Shown here one piece after another: positions 1 to 11,960 of a stretch of DNA of 64,000 bases. Within the stretch, counting starts at the first letter, position 1. Every line of letters begins with the position of its first letter. Position numbers and translations under genes: made by a program. The stretch is from the NCBI RefSeq assembly GCF_030247195.1, contig NC_080671.1:2942501-3006500 (forward strand). Direction: 5' to 3'. The stretch comes from Topomyia yanbarensis (lineage: Eukaryota; Arthropoda; Insecta; Diptera; Culicidae). The notes under the pieces were generated by a model, which was not told the DNA's origin, ran no database searches, and saw only the letters and a list, made by a program, of their open reading frames with translations.

Positions 1-1926
1 TTTCCTGGATATGTTTTCAATGCAAAACGATGTGAAGCTAACTAAATTCGTCTCAACCGATCGACCAGGGAATAATCTGTGCTGACAAGGGCTTATGTAA
101 TGTGTACTAGCAAAAAAACAGCACCTCGTTGCTAAGCGCTTGGAAGATTTTTGACTCAACTCTCAACGAAGTGATTCCCCGGTAGTTCACGATGTTGCTT
201 TTGTCATTTTTATTGTGTACCGAAAACATAACTGAAAACTTCCAATCATCGGGAAATTTTCGCTGCTGAAGCGACACATTGAAAAGGTGCGTCAGTGGGA
301 TCGCTAAGATGTTGGAACATTTTTTCAGAACAGCAGACGGCATAGCACTTTGTCCTGGAGCATAAGACGATTTTGTTTTTCGTATTGCAGAGAGAACCGA
401 TTGTACTGAAATAGTGAATGCATCCATATCCACTGCACCAATGGGAACATCTCGGGTCGCGTTTTCGAGCTCGATGGCAGATGGCACATCAGTCATGAAG
501 ACACTTGAGAAGTAGCTGGCAAATAGGGAGCATTTTTCGGCCGTTGTAGTCGCTACTTCGCCATTGTAGATCATCCTAGACGGAAGACCCGTTTCATTTC
601 TCTTCGTTTTAACAAAAGCCCAGAATCCCTTCGGATTTCGTCGTAAGTTTTGTTGGATGCGGTTCACATATCCTTTGTACAGCAATTTATTGTAACAGCG
701 GTACTCATTGCTGGCGAGTGCCGAAAAGCGCTTGAGAATAGGACATCGACGATTTGCGTACGCACGTAGGGCTTCGGCACGGATGCGTTTCAGATTCCGA
801 AGCATAGCGTTAGACTATGGAGGCTTCTTGGGAGGTTGATATTCAGGCACGGATTTTTCAACACAGTCAATGAGTAATCGGTTATAGAGATCGACTGCAG
901 GATTTACATCAACTTGATCAAGTAGTACACTCCAGTCAATCAGCGATAGGGTGAGACGTAGTGCTGCTAAATCAGTTTTGCGAAAATTACGACGATTCAC
1001 AGCTAAAGCTTCTTCATATTGTGGTGAACTAATGATGGAAATGGATATTTCTAATGCGGGATGATAGTTATCCAAAGGAACGATAACACTGGAAGCTTTA
1101 CTCACAGAACACTCAGGCAAAGCATTCTCACTGACGAAGACAAGGTCAAGAAAACGGGATTGATGGTTGGAAATCGTGCTTACTTGATTTAGTCCGTGAT
1201 GGCTTTCATCTCGTCCAGAAGTAAGCGGCTGGCAGGATTTGTTGTCGAGGATCACGGGTTAGGGTAAGCGTATCCACGTCCAGAAGAAACCCACATCAGT
1301 ACTGGTTGGTTGAAATCACCAAGAACTATTATCACATCGTTTGCTTCTGTCTGAGAAAAAGCATGTTCTATAGAGTCGAGATGAAGCTGCGTAATAGTGC
1401 AGTCAAGTTGCTTTTCTGGAGGAATGTAAACAGCTCCAATAAAATAGTTCTTCGTCTGCGTAGTAATCTTCGTCCAAACAACTTCAATGCTTGATGAACT
1501 ATCCACACCAAATTCACAGGAGGCTAGTGCGGAAGAAACAGCGATCAAAACTCCCCCGCCGCGACCATGAACACTGTTATGTGCGCTTCGATCCGCACGA
1601 TAAACCGTATAAGAATCCCCGAAGAGCTACATCGATGCAATACGATCATCAATCCAAGTTTTCGTCAGAACATAAATATCGTAGTCTCCGTCAAGAGCAT
1701 CCAAGTACAAGTCCTCGATTTTCGTTCTTAGTCCTCTGACGTTTTGGTAGTATAGCCGTAAATCGTCAGCGTCGCGTGGCAATCGTGCCGACATGCTGAA
1801 GGGACGTGATGTACCCGATGGCATGCTAGAAACCAAGAGGTTTTCAGGGAGTGGATCGTCATTTAAAGCAAAATACTCGCCTGAGAAGGGAGTTTGGAAA
1901 GTTTTAAAGACTATCAAACAGAACAT
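1..1926 (-). mobile_element. Decayed non-LTR retrotransposon (CR1/Jockey type), endonuclease plus start of RT
   Basis: Read on the minus strand from about 1926 down to the window edge, the sequence encodes an AP-like endonuclease (start motif YYQNVRGLRTKI, then GDFNQP near 1320 and a conserved RFLDLVF segment near 1140) followed by the linker and N-terminal fingers of a reverse transcriptase (GFWAFVKTKRNE, FPDDWK). Lesions are visible: a stop near 1627, a frame change near 1253 and a stop near 815. The RT catalytic core would lie left of the window or is lost in frame changes below 107. No target duplication can be seen because the 3' end is not recognisable. The order endonuclease-RT without an RNase H in view fits CR1 or Jockey; the exact clade is not certain. 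Dead copy. Confidence 0.85.
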
Positions 1927-2034
1927 TGCCTATGTGTGTCAGACACGTGTATTTATTTCTTCGGCTCTGTGGCAACTGTATTCATACAGAAATTATTCTT
2001 TTTCCACATAGAAGTGTATTTGAACTGTATATTA

Positions 2035-3215
2035 GAGTGCCCAGAAAAATAACGAATTTTTGAAAACTCAATCGGCCCACCCCTGAGTCGATTTCTAGTC
2101 CCACCAGGAGTACTTGCTCCAAATTTGAAGCAAATCGGACAAGTCTAGCTACCGGACCAACGTGCCTGAAGTTTGTATGGGATTTTTCGACAATTTACAT
2201 GGAGAAAACCCAGTAATTCGCATTTTCGCCGCTAGGTGGCACTATATGCGTCGTATTATCACTGTAAGTGAAAATAAGCAAAATAATTTAATTTCCTACA
2301 ACTTTGTCGAAGACTGTTAGTCAATCCGGCTTTGGTAAAAGAAGTTATTAAACTTTTAACGAAGTGATGTCTGAATCAGTTTTGCATGGGGCCTAGCAGC
2401 GCATAGTTGTGGATCAGTAATCGATTACCACCAACTATACATTTTTGTGAGATAATGGTTACATTTAGCAGAATAGTATATTCACAAGAATTGTAGTACA
2501 TAATACGAGTTATGTTTTGGTTAGAAAATTTTAGTTCCACCTGTGACCGCATAGAGGGCGCCAACACTAACTTTTCATAGGAGTGAGATAGAATATCGAG
2601 ATGTTCGGAAGAAATATTTAAAAATGCTTGCTCTACAATTTTGTGGAAGACACCTAATCTATCTCTTTTCGTTAAAAAGTTAGTGTTGGCGCCCTCTATG
2701 CGGTAAAATGTGGAACTAAAATTTTCTAACTAAAACATGACTCATATTACTTACTATAAATCTTCCGAACATACTATTGACCTAAACCTAACCATTATTT
2801 CACAAAAATGTTGTGTTCGTGCGAATCAAGTATTGATCCACAATCATGCACTGCTAGGCCCCATGCAAAACTGACTCAGACATCACTTCGTTAAAAGTTT
2901 AATAACTTATTTTACCAAAGCCGGATTGACTAGCAGTCTTCAACAAATTTGTAGGCATCTAAATTATCTTTCTTATTTTCACTCTTAGTGATAGTATGAT
3001 GCATATAGTGCCACCTAGCGGCGAAAATGCGAGTTAGTGGTTTTTCTCCATGTAAATTGTCGAAAAATCCCATACAAACTTAAGGCACGTTGGTCCGGTA
3101 GCAAGACTTGTCCGATTTGCTTCAAATTTGGAGCAAGTACTCCTGGTGGGACTAGGAATCGACTCAGGGGTGGGCCGATAGAGTTTTTAAAAATTCGTCA
3201 TTTTTCTGGGCACTC
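2035..3215. repeat. 1.18-kb foldback element with about 540-bp inverted arms and TA duplication
   Basis: Positions 2035-2576 and 2674-3215 are long imperfect inverted repeats of each other around a loop of about 100 bp. The termini are GAGTGCCCAGAAAA and its exact complement, flanked by TA on both sides (2033-2034 and 3216-3217), as expected for a Tc1/mariner-mobilised nonautonomous element. There is no transposase frame. A shortened relative sits at 49595-49986. It lies between a minus-strand and a plus-strand retroelement fragment. Confidence 0.9.
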
Positions 3216-3217
3216 TA

Positions 3218-5012
3218 ATGGGCCTTCCCTCAGAGCTCAAATCTAAGCTCCCTTCTTTACAATTTTACGTGAATGACATTGCCGAATGTCTTGTGAATTC
3301 CTGCACGCTAAGGCAGCTTGCAGATGACAGTGTGGTCTCTATTACAGATCCCAAAGCTGTCGATTTGCAAGGACCATTGCAAGATACTTTAGACAATTTG
3401 TCTGCTTGGGCCCTCCAGCTAGGTATCGAATTCTCCACGGAGAAAACTGAGCCAGTCGTATTTTCAAGGAAGCCTGAACCACCACAACTACAGCTTCAAA
3501 TTATAGGTCAAACTATTGGTCAGGTTTTAACTTTCAAATATCTCGAGGTCTGGCTCGACTCTAAAGTACCTGGGGTATCTAAAATAGGAACATGGTGGGG
3601 TGCCCACCCAGGAAACCTAATCAGGTTGTACCAAACAACGATATTATCGTAGATGGGCTACGGGAGTTTCTGTTTCCGCTCCGCAGCGAACATACATTTC
3701 ATCAAACTGGAGCGAATTCAAAATTGTTGTTTGCGTATTGTGTTATGATGCATGCACTCGATGAGTCTAGAAGTGCTAGCGGGCGTCCTTCTGCTGAAAA
3801 ATAGATTTTGGAACCTCTCATATCGATTGCTCATCCGATGCAATGTTTTGAACTCGTTGGTAATTGCCAATTTCGAGAGGCTTGTCGAGATCAATTCTCA
3901 ATCCCGATTTATGTCTTTGTGCTTCGATTACATGGATCAATATTTCTCCATATTATCCCAATCGTGTCAAGCTCCCTCACGTTTCTGATTTAACTGCAAT
4001 CTTCGAAACATTCATAAAAGGTGCGATTCGCAAAACCTCGGATCACATACGCCCGCAAGTGATCCCAAACACTTTTCATAGAAAATTTCGAAAATTCGAC
4101 TTTAACAAGATATTTAACACCGACGCACGGATCAATTCTCAACGATTCCTCTGGCTTCGGTATATTCAATCAAAACCTCACCGCCTCTCTCAATCTCAAT
4201 GATCCTGCGTCTGTTTACGTTGCAGAACTCGCTGATGTTCAATATACCCTTAGGATTATTGATACGCTGCCCACCGATCATTACTTTATTGTTTCGGACA
4301 GCCTCAGCTCAATAGAAGCTCTCCGTTCGATGAATCTTTTAAAGCACATTCCATATTTTCTAGGGGAAATATAAAAATTCCTGCGTGCTTTGTCTGTAAA
4401 ATCGTACAAGATTACTTTAGTTTGGGTTCCCTCACATTGCTCCATTCCAGGTAATGAAGAAGCGGACTGTTTGGCTGAGGTGGACGCTTTAGAAGGTGAC
4501 ATATACGAAAGACCAATCTGCTTCAATGAATTTTTCAATATCTCTCGTCAGAGGGCGTTACAAATTTGGCAGACTTTATCCGTGTGATGTCTCAGCTCAT
4601 GTCCAATCACTACACACTGGACGCTCATCTGCGACGTATTGGGCTCGCGAATAGCGGTATCTGCGCGTGTGGCAACTGTTATCACGATATCGACCATATT
4701 GTCTGGGCATGCGCCGAGTGCTGTTCTGCCAGAGCTCAACTATTGGACTCTCTTCGGGCCCGAGGAAACTTACCCAATGTCCCGGTTCGAGATGTACTGG
4801 CAAGCAGTAATCTCCTCTATATGTCTCTCGTATGCAGCTTTCCAAAAACCAATTCAATACACAGATTCAACTGCCCGTATTATCTTTTTTATCATTCTCA
4901 TAAGTGCACTCTTTCACCTGTATCGCATACCAACAATGATTTGATGCGACTTCAAGCTGGCACGAAACATCTCTGTCAACTATGTCACCACTTTTTCATC
5001 GATACCCAGATG
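3218..5012 (+). pseudogene. 3' half of an RNase H-bearing non-LTR retrotransposon
   Basis: Plus-strand frames in series encode the RT palm (FYVNDIAECL, then LADDSVVS where FADD or YADD is usual), the RT thumb and connection (3640-4000), an RNase H domain (VSDSLSSIEAL near 4300; WVPSHCSIPGNEEADCLAE near 4425-4480, containing the typical GNEEAD segment) and a C-terminal cysteine-histidine motif (CACGNC...HIVWAC near 4660-4720). Several frameshifts and a stop near 4370 make it non-functional. The RT-RNase H order is known for I-like, Loa and some Jockey-group mosquito elements; I do not assign a clade. A second decayed member of the same family lies at 32010-33130. The 5' side abuts the foldback element at 2035-3215, and what was upstream is not recognised. 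Confidence 0.8.
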
Positions 5013-6840
5013 TAGGAGTTCAAAACCCCCCCTCGTCCTGAATATCTTCCCAAAACATAGGGGTTGTACACAAATGACGTAGCTTTTTGCAACGATTTGT
5101 GCCCTCTCCCTCGTAGCATTTTGTCACAAAATTCTAACCTCCCCCTTGTAAATAACGTAGCATTTTTCCACGAAAGGCGGCCGGCTAGTGAAAAAAAAAT
5201 TAAATATGTTTTGTATTATTCTTCTGAAAACATGTGATTACAATTTTTTGCTAACTTTCATCAACATTTTCATTACAAAAGCAAATTACATACATTTACA
5301 TTACGTGTTTTATCAAATAAACTAATTGAATAAGAAAAATGATTCCTGTTTTAATCCACCTAGTGGTGCAAATATGCTTTTTTTCTTTTCTCCCATTTCT
5401 CCATGGCACAAATCGCTGGGGGATTGTGCTAACGAAAGAAAGGTCGGACATCGTCCTGTAGATGGGCAACATCGTGCCCGAAACCGGTCGACTAAAAGAT
5501 AATTTTAAGCCCTTTTTTCGTTTGTAAGAATAATAAGTGTTGTGTCCTGTCTCGCGTCGCGTTTTCACGATTCCATGGCAGGTTATCTTCAATAAAATTG
5601 TGGAAATGTCTTTTAAATTATTAGTACACCTTGTACGTATATACAATGGCTCGCCAGCCACGAACTTGATAAGCTACGTGTTGATGTTGAGAGACTTGAA
5701 ATAATAAACATCATACTTAATTAGCTTAATAACATTAGTTCAATTTTGTCTACTGGCTATCTTATTTGAATATGCGGAGGTTTTATTTCATTTCATTTAA
5801 GCCTAATATTGTGAGAGTCGCAATATATGTGAACAACGCGTAGATCCAATTTCGGAAGTTGGCCATTTCCACGGATCTTCCGGAATCCTCAACGATTCAA
5901 AATGTGGTCAAAGAGACATTGAACCACAACTCTGATTCCAATAGAATTTAATAGCAGTTAATAGCTACAACATTCATTTGAGACTAAATTTTAGAAAATC
6001 GAGTAAGAAATTTCTGAGAAGCAGATTCCGGTACCGCCGAAGGTGGCCAAAGTGGTCAATCCAAGCAATTTGGAGCACATATTATGAAGTTTTGTATCTT
6101 TTAGATAATATGCAGACTCCGTTGGTTGAAAAATCGATTTTCAGAGTGATTGTATACAGGGCCGTCGAGAGCCGCGTCGGGCCCCAAGGCTTGTATTACT
6201 GCCGGGCCCTTTTAAACCTAGGCCCTCTAGTTCAGTGTGTGAGTCCGTGGTTTCTATTAGTCTCCGGTTGACTCATATTGCCACGTCCACAGATAGCGTG
6301 CAAGACATGTGAATTTCGATAGCTTCTTATTCCGTGGTATCCAAATCGGGTAAAATTGCCATAGCTACGAGTTTTTTAATTTGTGGGTACTCAGGAATCA
6401 GTAACATCTAGCTCAAATGGCACGTTCCCCATGTTGATGGGAGATTTGTGCCTTGCCATGAATCATCTTTACATGATTTCCCTGATGGGAAGGATTGGGG
6501 AAGTGGTAAGGTTAGGAGTAAGAAATATACCCAAAAGACCACGAAGCATTATTTAATGGTTTTAGAAATGTTCTATATTCGCATACTAAACATATTCTTT
6601 ACGGTTTCATAGTTCTATAGAGATCATTAAGGCATATTTAGTGATAAAAAAGAGAATCAGTATGCCAGAATAGAGCTAGTTCAGAAGCACCTTTATGGCT
6701 GTCAGCAATGTTAATATAGAGCCGTGTTTATAAAAAAAACTTCCCTTCTTTATCGACACAGCAAAAGATAAAATTAACTTTCAATACCGTACCAACCCCC
6801 TTCCTCTCTTCTTTCGTTTCACATGCCGACTGTTTAAATT
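5013..6840. other. Gene-free AT-rich stretch
   Basis: No convincing coding region. Bases 5040-5175 contain two related segments with the core AACGTAGC or GACGTAGC next to pyrimidine-rich CCCTCTCCC/CCTCCCCC, probably a degenerate interspersed repeat. An open minus-strand frame at 5296-5661 has no recognisable domain and looks like chance. The remainder is unique-looking AT-rich DNA. Confidence 0.5.
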
Positions 6841-6854
6841 GACGATTTAGTGCC

Positions 6855-6900
6855 TATATAAATGGGATTCGATTCGCAGTCGAAAACCTCGTCTCAATTT
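6855..6900 (+). promoter_or_regulatory. Possible plus-strand core promoter
   Basis: A good TATA box, TATATAAA, lies at 6855-6862, followed by GCAGTCG (6876-6882) and TCTCAATT (6892-6899) as possible initiators. The spacings are only roughly right. The small candidate coding exon at 7525-7560 lies 650 bp downstream. Weak prediction. Confidence 0.22.
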
Positions 6901-7114
6901 GGTATACGCGTTTGATCACTGATCTGTGAGAAGATTTGCATGTATACTTCGTTTATTCCAAACTCTACCTAAATGTCTGGTTGGAATTACGTAAACGTCT
7001 ATTGTGGATTATATTTGCAGTTGCATTTTTTCGAAAAATCGTGCAGAATTTGCATTTTGATTTTAAGTTTATTGCATCATCATTTATTAAATGAAGGCAT
7101 GCGAGTTTAGGTAA

Positions 7115-7137
7115 CTATTGGAACGCATACGTATATT
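7115..7137 (+). repeat. Left copy of a 23-bp direct repeat
   Basis: CTATTGGAACGCATACGTAT followed by ATT occurs here and again at 9149-9171, without mismatch. It may be the target duplication of a composite insertion that begins with the SINE at 7145. Confidence 0.8.
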
Positions 7138-7144
7138 TGAACGA

Positions 7145-7371
7145 TGCCGGTGGTTGAGTGGTTAGCGTGGCCATAGTTGTAGTTGGCCTGGGTTCAATCC
7201 CAGCCGAGGTCGTTGAGATTTTTCTGAGGTGAAAAATCTGTGGTCACGCCTTCCTTCAGAAGGGAAGTAAAGCCGCTGGTCTCCGGTCCATGAGTTGATG
7301 GATCGAAATCTATTCCAGATAGTGGAGTCACTTCTCTGGCGTCGTTAACGAAGAAGTAGAATACAACTTTT
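7145..7371 (+). mobile_element. tRNA-derived SINE
   Basis: The head resembles a tRNA with an internal RNA polymerase III promoter: A box TGGTTGAGTGG at 7151-7161, and B box GGTTCAATCCC at 7191-7201, which fits the GGTTCRANNCC consensus exactly. A T-arm stem CTGGG/CCAG surrounds the B box. The acceptor stem does not pair well, so this is not a functional tRNA gene. The tRNA-unrelated body runs to about 7371. Feilai-type SINEs of Aedes have this plan; the family name is inference. Confidence 0.75.
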
Positions 7372-7524
7372 TTACGATTGCGGGTGATTCTAGGAGATTG
7401 AAACGTCCGTTTAGCAGATTATACTGTAGATAGCTTTTAAGCTCAAATTCATTATTAATTCATTAGTTTACTTATATAGAATTCACAATTTAATCCAACT
7501 CACGTTCAATTTTATCTCCTACAG

Positions 7525-7560
7525 AAACCATAATGGAACACGATCCGGAAGCTACCAGCG
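7525..7560 (+). CDS. Possible short coding exon (hypothetical)
   Basis: An acceptor-like TTTTATCTCCTACAG is followed by AAACCATAATGG (good start context), then the codons for MEHDPEATSG up to a donor-like GTAACA at 7561. If it is not spliced there, the frame ends at a TGA after 20 codons. No downstream exon could be identified and I do not recognise the peptide. Confidence 0.2.
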
Positions 7561-7830
7561 GTAACAAATTCTGTGGCGATGAATCACAGTGACCAGTCTT
7601 TCCATCGATCGAGGCTGTATTTAAGGATTAACTGGGATGCACTTGAAAAGATTCTATGTCTCGAAAGAAGTTCACTTCGTTCTTTTCCCCACGTTCTCCC
7701 GTTCCTTTTTTTCTTCTTCGTTTGTTTTGATTTTAACGATGACAGCTGCAGATTGGCAGTTTTCAACACAACTTCTATACTTACTAACAAATATTCTCCT
7801 CCCGTGATACTTGCGGAGTGCGCAGTAGTA

Positions 7831-8082
7831 TACTGCCCATAAAAGCATAGCAGTCCCATATGGATTTTTGTCGAAAATGAGTTATCTGTTGGATTATATT
7901 CTGTATGACCACTGAATCACAATGCTCAAATAAGATTACCAGATTTGTTTAGAAAATATCGAAAAAAAATACCAAAACATGGTTGTCCCATCCATAAGGC
8001 TCAAGAAAAAGTGAATCTTGAGCATCGTTTTTCTCGGCTTGCTGTTTTTCAATATGGGACTCTTATGCTTTAATGGGCAGTA
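7831..8082. repeat. Hairpin mini-element with TA flanks (252 bp)
   Basis: The left end 7831-7860 (TACTGCCCATAAAAGCATAG...CCCATA) and the right end 8053-8082 (TATGGGACTCTTATGCTTTA...GGGCAGTA) are imperfect complements. Both are flanked by TA. It belongs to the family also seen at 46293-46376 and 52380-52443. It is non-coding; an open frame crossing it has no domain. Confidence 0.75.
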
Positions 8083-8960
8083 TATACGGTCTCTAGAAAA
8101 AGCAAGTATCGGACTAATATCCCTTCCCTTTCCTTTCGTGATTTACGTTCGGGCCTGGCCGGCGCCGGTATTGATCAATACCCGGTCAAAAAAATGCGGA
8201 CGAACATGGTCAGGCGATTTAAACAGTTTGACGTTTGACTCAACTCGCCTGTGCCTGTGCAATTTGCGAATGCAATTTCAACACTTGGACCAAGACTTAG
8301 ACAAATTTTCTGGCGGCTGAAATGGACTTGGATGTTTTTTGCGTTTTTCAAACATGGCGGTTCATGTTTGACTAAAGCTTAAAATTGTTTTTTTAAACAA
8401 TTGGCGTGTTCTCGCTTGTATTTTGTTTGTCTAGTGCACTTCATTTAGCTAACGAATGTGGGAAATTGTGAAATCATGTGTAAGTATAGTAGAACAAGAT
8501 CTCTGACCTAGAGTCTTAATGAAAGTCAGATTGTGGTAAGTTTTGGTACAAATTCCACCATTGATTCTTCCTATCGTTTGGTGGTGATTACCTAGTGTAC
8601 TGATAAGTTTATGTTAGTAGATAATGAATCCGAAAATAAGTATTATTTGTAATTTTCATATTAGGCAATCAAGGGCGATTAAATAACCAGTTCCCTGGGC
8701 GATTTAGGGGCGATTTAAGGACGGGTAGAGCGACAAAAAAATGACGGTGGCGAATCGCCCAAATGTTGCATTTAAAATAGCCCCCTAATTGCCAGCAATT
8801 TGCTGGCAAATTGAAGGGCAATTAGCGCATCCGAGTTGGCAAATAGCCCCCTCGTTAGCCAGCAACTTGCTCTTTTTGACTGGGTAATCACTTTGGAATT
8901 TCCAAGAGTTTCGCTACTCTCAGCCCTGTGCAACTTCAGCTAGTTCAGATCGCCCTCTAA
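8083..8960. other. Gene-free stretch with interspersed-repeat texture
   Basis: No gene seen. Bases 8660-8900 contain reiterated short motifs (GGGCGATT three times, GCCAGCAA twice, TAGCCCCCT twice with partial complements), suggesting a decayed repeat. Nothing else is recognised. Confidence 0.45.
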
Positions 8961-9090
8961 GAACGGTTGGTTTCAAAATCGTCTAATGAAGGACGTTCGT
9001 TGGACCAATTTGGACAACGTCCAAATAACCGTTCAACAAACGTCCATCGTTGGACCCGTGTTGAACGATTTTGAAACAATTTTTTGAACG
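8961..9090. repeat. Imperfect foldback repeat (about 130 bp)
   Basis: Arms containing TTGGTTTCAAAATCGTC (about 8967) and ACGATTTTGAAACAA (about 9065) are inverted copies, with ACGTTCGTTGGACC / GTCCATCGTTGGACC between them. Small nonautonomous element, decayed. Confidence 0.55.
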
Positions 9091-9148
9091 TCTCAGTGGG
9101 CGATAACGGAGTAGCAGCTAGGGGTGGTCGCACAAGCTCAAGCTCAAG

Positions 9149-9171
9149 CTATTGGAACGCATACGTATATT
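9149..9171 (+). repeat. Right copy of the 23-bp direct repeat
   Basis: Exact copy of 7115-7137. It is preceded by a short tandem tail (AAGCTC repeated three times, 9134-9150), such as is found at the 3' end of some SINEs and non-LTR elements. Confidence 0.8.
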
Positions 9172-9779
9172 CTTTATTGTTCGATGTCTCAAAGCATTAT
9201 AAACATATTCTATATTAGCACTTAGAGCATGTTCAGAATTGTTTCTGTTCTAGCTTCATAATTTTGACAGTTCTATTATATAAAACTGAAAATTTTAAAA
9301 CTAGAACATGCTGTGCCCATAAGCAGTTTTAGCGGATGTTCTATTCAGTTTAAAATTCATGTCTTGCCATGCCTTCAGCATCACTGCATTCAAATTGATT
9401 TTCCCCAGTCTATCGGGAATAAGTGTCTGTACTGAAAAGTTTGCATGTATTTAAAACATAGTTCTAAACGTGTTTTAAAATCAGCCTCAAATAGAACGGC
9501 GTCGTAAAACAGTTTTAAATATTGAAGCAAAACTTTTCGAAATTATAAAACAAAACACTCTGCTGGGGATGTGAATGTTTCAGTTCCAGTTCTACTTTGA
9601 ATCTCCTATACAATTTTGTAAAATAAATAAAAATAAATACAAGCTCCTGAACATACCCGAGTTTCATAGTATTTATTTTCAAAAGATTTTTAGCACGATT
9701 GTGTTCTGTATGTCGATATAGTGTTTTATATATTATATATTGTTTTATATATTCCATTTAGTCAATTTTTTCATGTCAC
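9172..9779. other. AT-rich sequence, nothing recognised
   Basis: No coding region, tRNA or clear repeat. Short open frames are chance products of AT-rich DNA. Confidence 0.5.
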
Positions 9780-11760
9780 TCTACTGTATATATTTGTGCT
9801 GTACACAAATATTTACTTTTTTCACACAAAAAGCAAACAAAATAAAAACGTTTTCAGCCTCTAGCACAAAGCATGATAAACCCCCGAGAAAGACTTAATA
9901 GCTGCAACGCTAAAGAAGAATGTATGAGGCAAGCGAGCAGAAAAACCAAGGAAACCATCTATCAACAAGTAAATTTAACAACGATCCCGTCACTAACTAC
10001 CGAAAGATTAGATAGTTTACCATAAAACGTGTGAAAAATCTATCAGAAAATATGTAACATAAAAAAAAGATTTCGAGTTTAAATTAAATTTTCTATAATT
10101 TGTGATGTTAGTTTGTGAAATAAAAATATTCAAGAGCAGAAAAAAAACTAATAAATAGGTTTCTAGTGAACTGCACTACCGACTACTAATGCCAAATAAC
10201 AACAAAACAGATACAAACGAACAAAATGGGTCCAGAGTAAGTAAAAGTCCGTCAAATGTTTAGCCTCTTCCTTCCGACACTATAGAAACAGTTCAAACTT
10301 CAAGCTTCATCTTCTCGTTCTTTGTAGCGCGGTACGGTACGGAGCGGTAGTAGTTCTCGTCGGGTCACTTTTTCCTGTGAAAGAGTTTCACATTTTTTCT
10401 CGAAGACCTTGAAAGAAAAACATTTCCAGTCTAATCAAACAACTAAAATTTGTTTATAAGATAGCTGCTTAAGCGCCTCGCTTTGAGTAATTTTCCGAAC
10501 CGTGGAATCGTCCAATAGCAAACAGCTTGGAAATTCTCTACGAGTTTTAAAACATATTTTGGAAATGTTTTGCTTACTTGGATGTTCTTTTCGGGTAAAA
10601 GGGTCTTCAAGAAAAAAGGGAAAGACGAGAGCTGAGTATATCATCGCGACACGATTCCAACAACCCAACCAACAGCAATTGTAGCAGTTTAGCAATGCAC
10701 AAGGCCTTACTAGGTGAAAAACACAAACAGAACAGAAACTACAATATAGAAACGGTGTTGACGACTAGCTAGGGAACCTTGCTTCCAACCGAGGCTGTAG
10801 GTTTGCAATCCGAACCGATTGTGTTGTAGTGCTTTTGCATTTTTTTGGTATCCTTCTTTCCGCGTCTATTTTTCCTAGGTCGACACAATTATGTAGATAT
10901 GATACGGGATATAGAAAGAGTGTATTTAATATTCTAACAAAAACGAAAACAGTGGATGAATAGGTATATATATTTTGTAAATGTTTTTGTAACGTTCTCG
11001 AAAGTGGAAGTGTTCTCAGAGAGTCATACCCCACTTCGAAAGTATCAGTTATGAGAAGGTTTGAATTTTTGTCTTTACTGATCTTTCCCTATAACAACGG
11101 GTTTTTACCAATCAAAATATTTCCTCTAAGTGAGCGGTACAATTTGAATCACGTCATAAAAAATAGGAGCTCTCGAAATGAGGATAACATTCGATAAACC
11201 CCACGATTGCCAATGAAAGCGTTGGTTGATGCAATCAATCGATCACAACAATTATACTAATCTTAATGTGCAATAAAAACAAACAAACACACACACCGCC
11301 ACAAATAACGCAGAAAGAGTAAAAGAGTGAGACAGTCGTGACAGAGTCAACAACACAATCTACTAGTATGTAAGTTTTCTGAGAAGGCTGATTCGATCTT
11401 TGATTAAAGAAAAAGAAGATGAAAAAAATAAGTCGTTTGTTTCACTCGTGTAACCCAGTTTGACAATTGATAAAAATTAGCGTTATTCTCGTGTTAAATA
11501 CAAAACAGGCTTACTACTCCTTCCTTACTTCCTTCAGAATGAAAAATACATATTCTTACAATAGCGAAAGCAAAATTGAAAGTAAAAATCCTTCAGGAAG
11601 AAAAAAATAAACAAAATAAACAGATGTATTCGTAGCTTGTAGAATTTAGTTAACGCTCCATGTACGAAATAATTGCACTATATATATAAATAAAATTTAT
11701 TTAAGAGAGATAAGAAAATATATTGAATCAGGAGAGAGAGATTGACCGTGACAATGGGCT
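9780..11760 (+). other. A-rich unique sequence, possibly 3' UTR of a plus-strand gene
   Basis: About 2 kb with strong A bias on the plus strand, many AATAAA-type hexamers (for example near 9840 and 11270, and AATAAATAAA near 9625 just outside), CA-rich runs and no transposon similarity that I can see. The texture mirrors the T-rich presumed 3' UTR of the POU gene at 39.9-42.1 kb, read on the other strand. No coding exon that would end here is visible in the window. Confidence 0.3.
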
Positions 11761-11804
11761 AAACAACGGAAGAAGAAGTGAAACAAAGCGTAAAAGTTAA
11801 GCAA

Positions 11805-11960
11805 ATGGACGATTATTCCAATTTATCTATCGCATTAAAGCGCATTCGTAAAGATTACATAGACGAAGTGACTGCAGTACCCGGAAACAGAGGAGGAGTT
11901 TCAACTGCTTTACTCGATGGCAAGCAGTACGAACCGGTGGAAGGTACTAGCGAGAAATAA
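11805..11960 (+). CDS. Small open frame, hypothetical (51 aa)
   Basis: An ATG at 11805 opens a 51-codon frame (MDDYSNLSIALKRIRKDY at the start, acidic and basic residues mixed) ending in TAA at 11958. The frame is also open upstream to about 11778. I recognise no domain. It lies directly after the A-rich block and before the decayed Ty3 region, so it could be a remnant of a retroelement gag, a terminal exon or chance. Confidence 0.2.
   Translation: MDDYSNLSIALKRIRKDYIDEVTAVPGNRGGVSTALLDGKQYEPVEGTSEK

Noticed and set aside
5296..5661. Minus-strand open frame of 121 codons as a host gene
   Set aside because: No recognisable domain, unusual composition, no splice or promoter support.
7143..7215. 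Functional tRNA gene
   Set aside because: A and B boxes and the T arm are good, but acceptor and anticodon stems do not pair properly and the sequence runs on into a SINE body.
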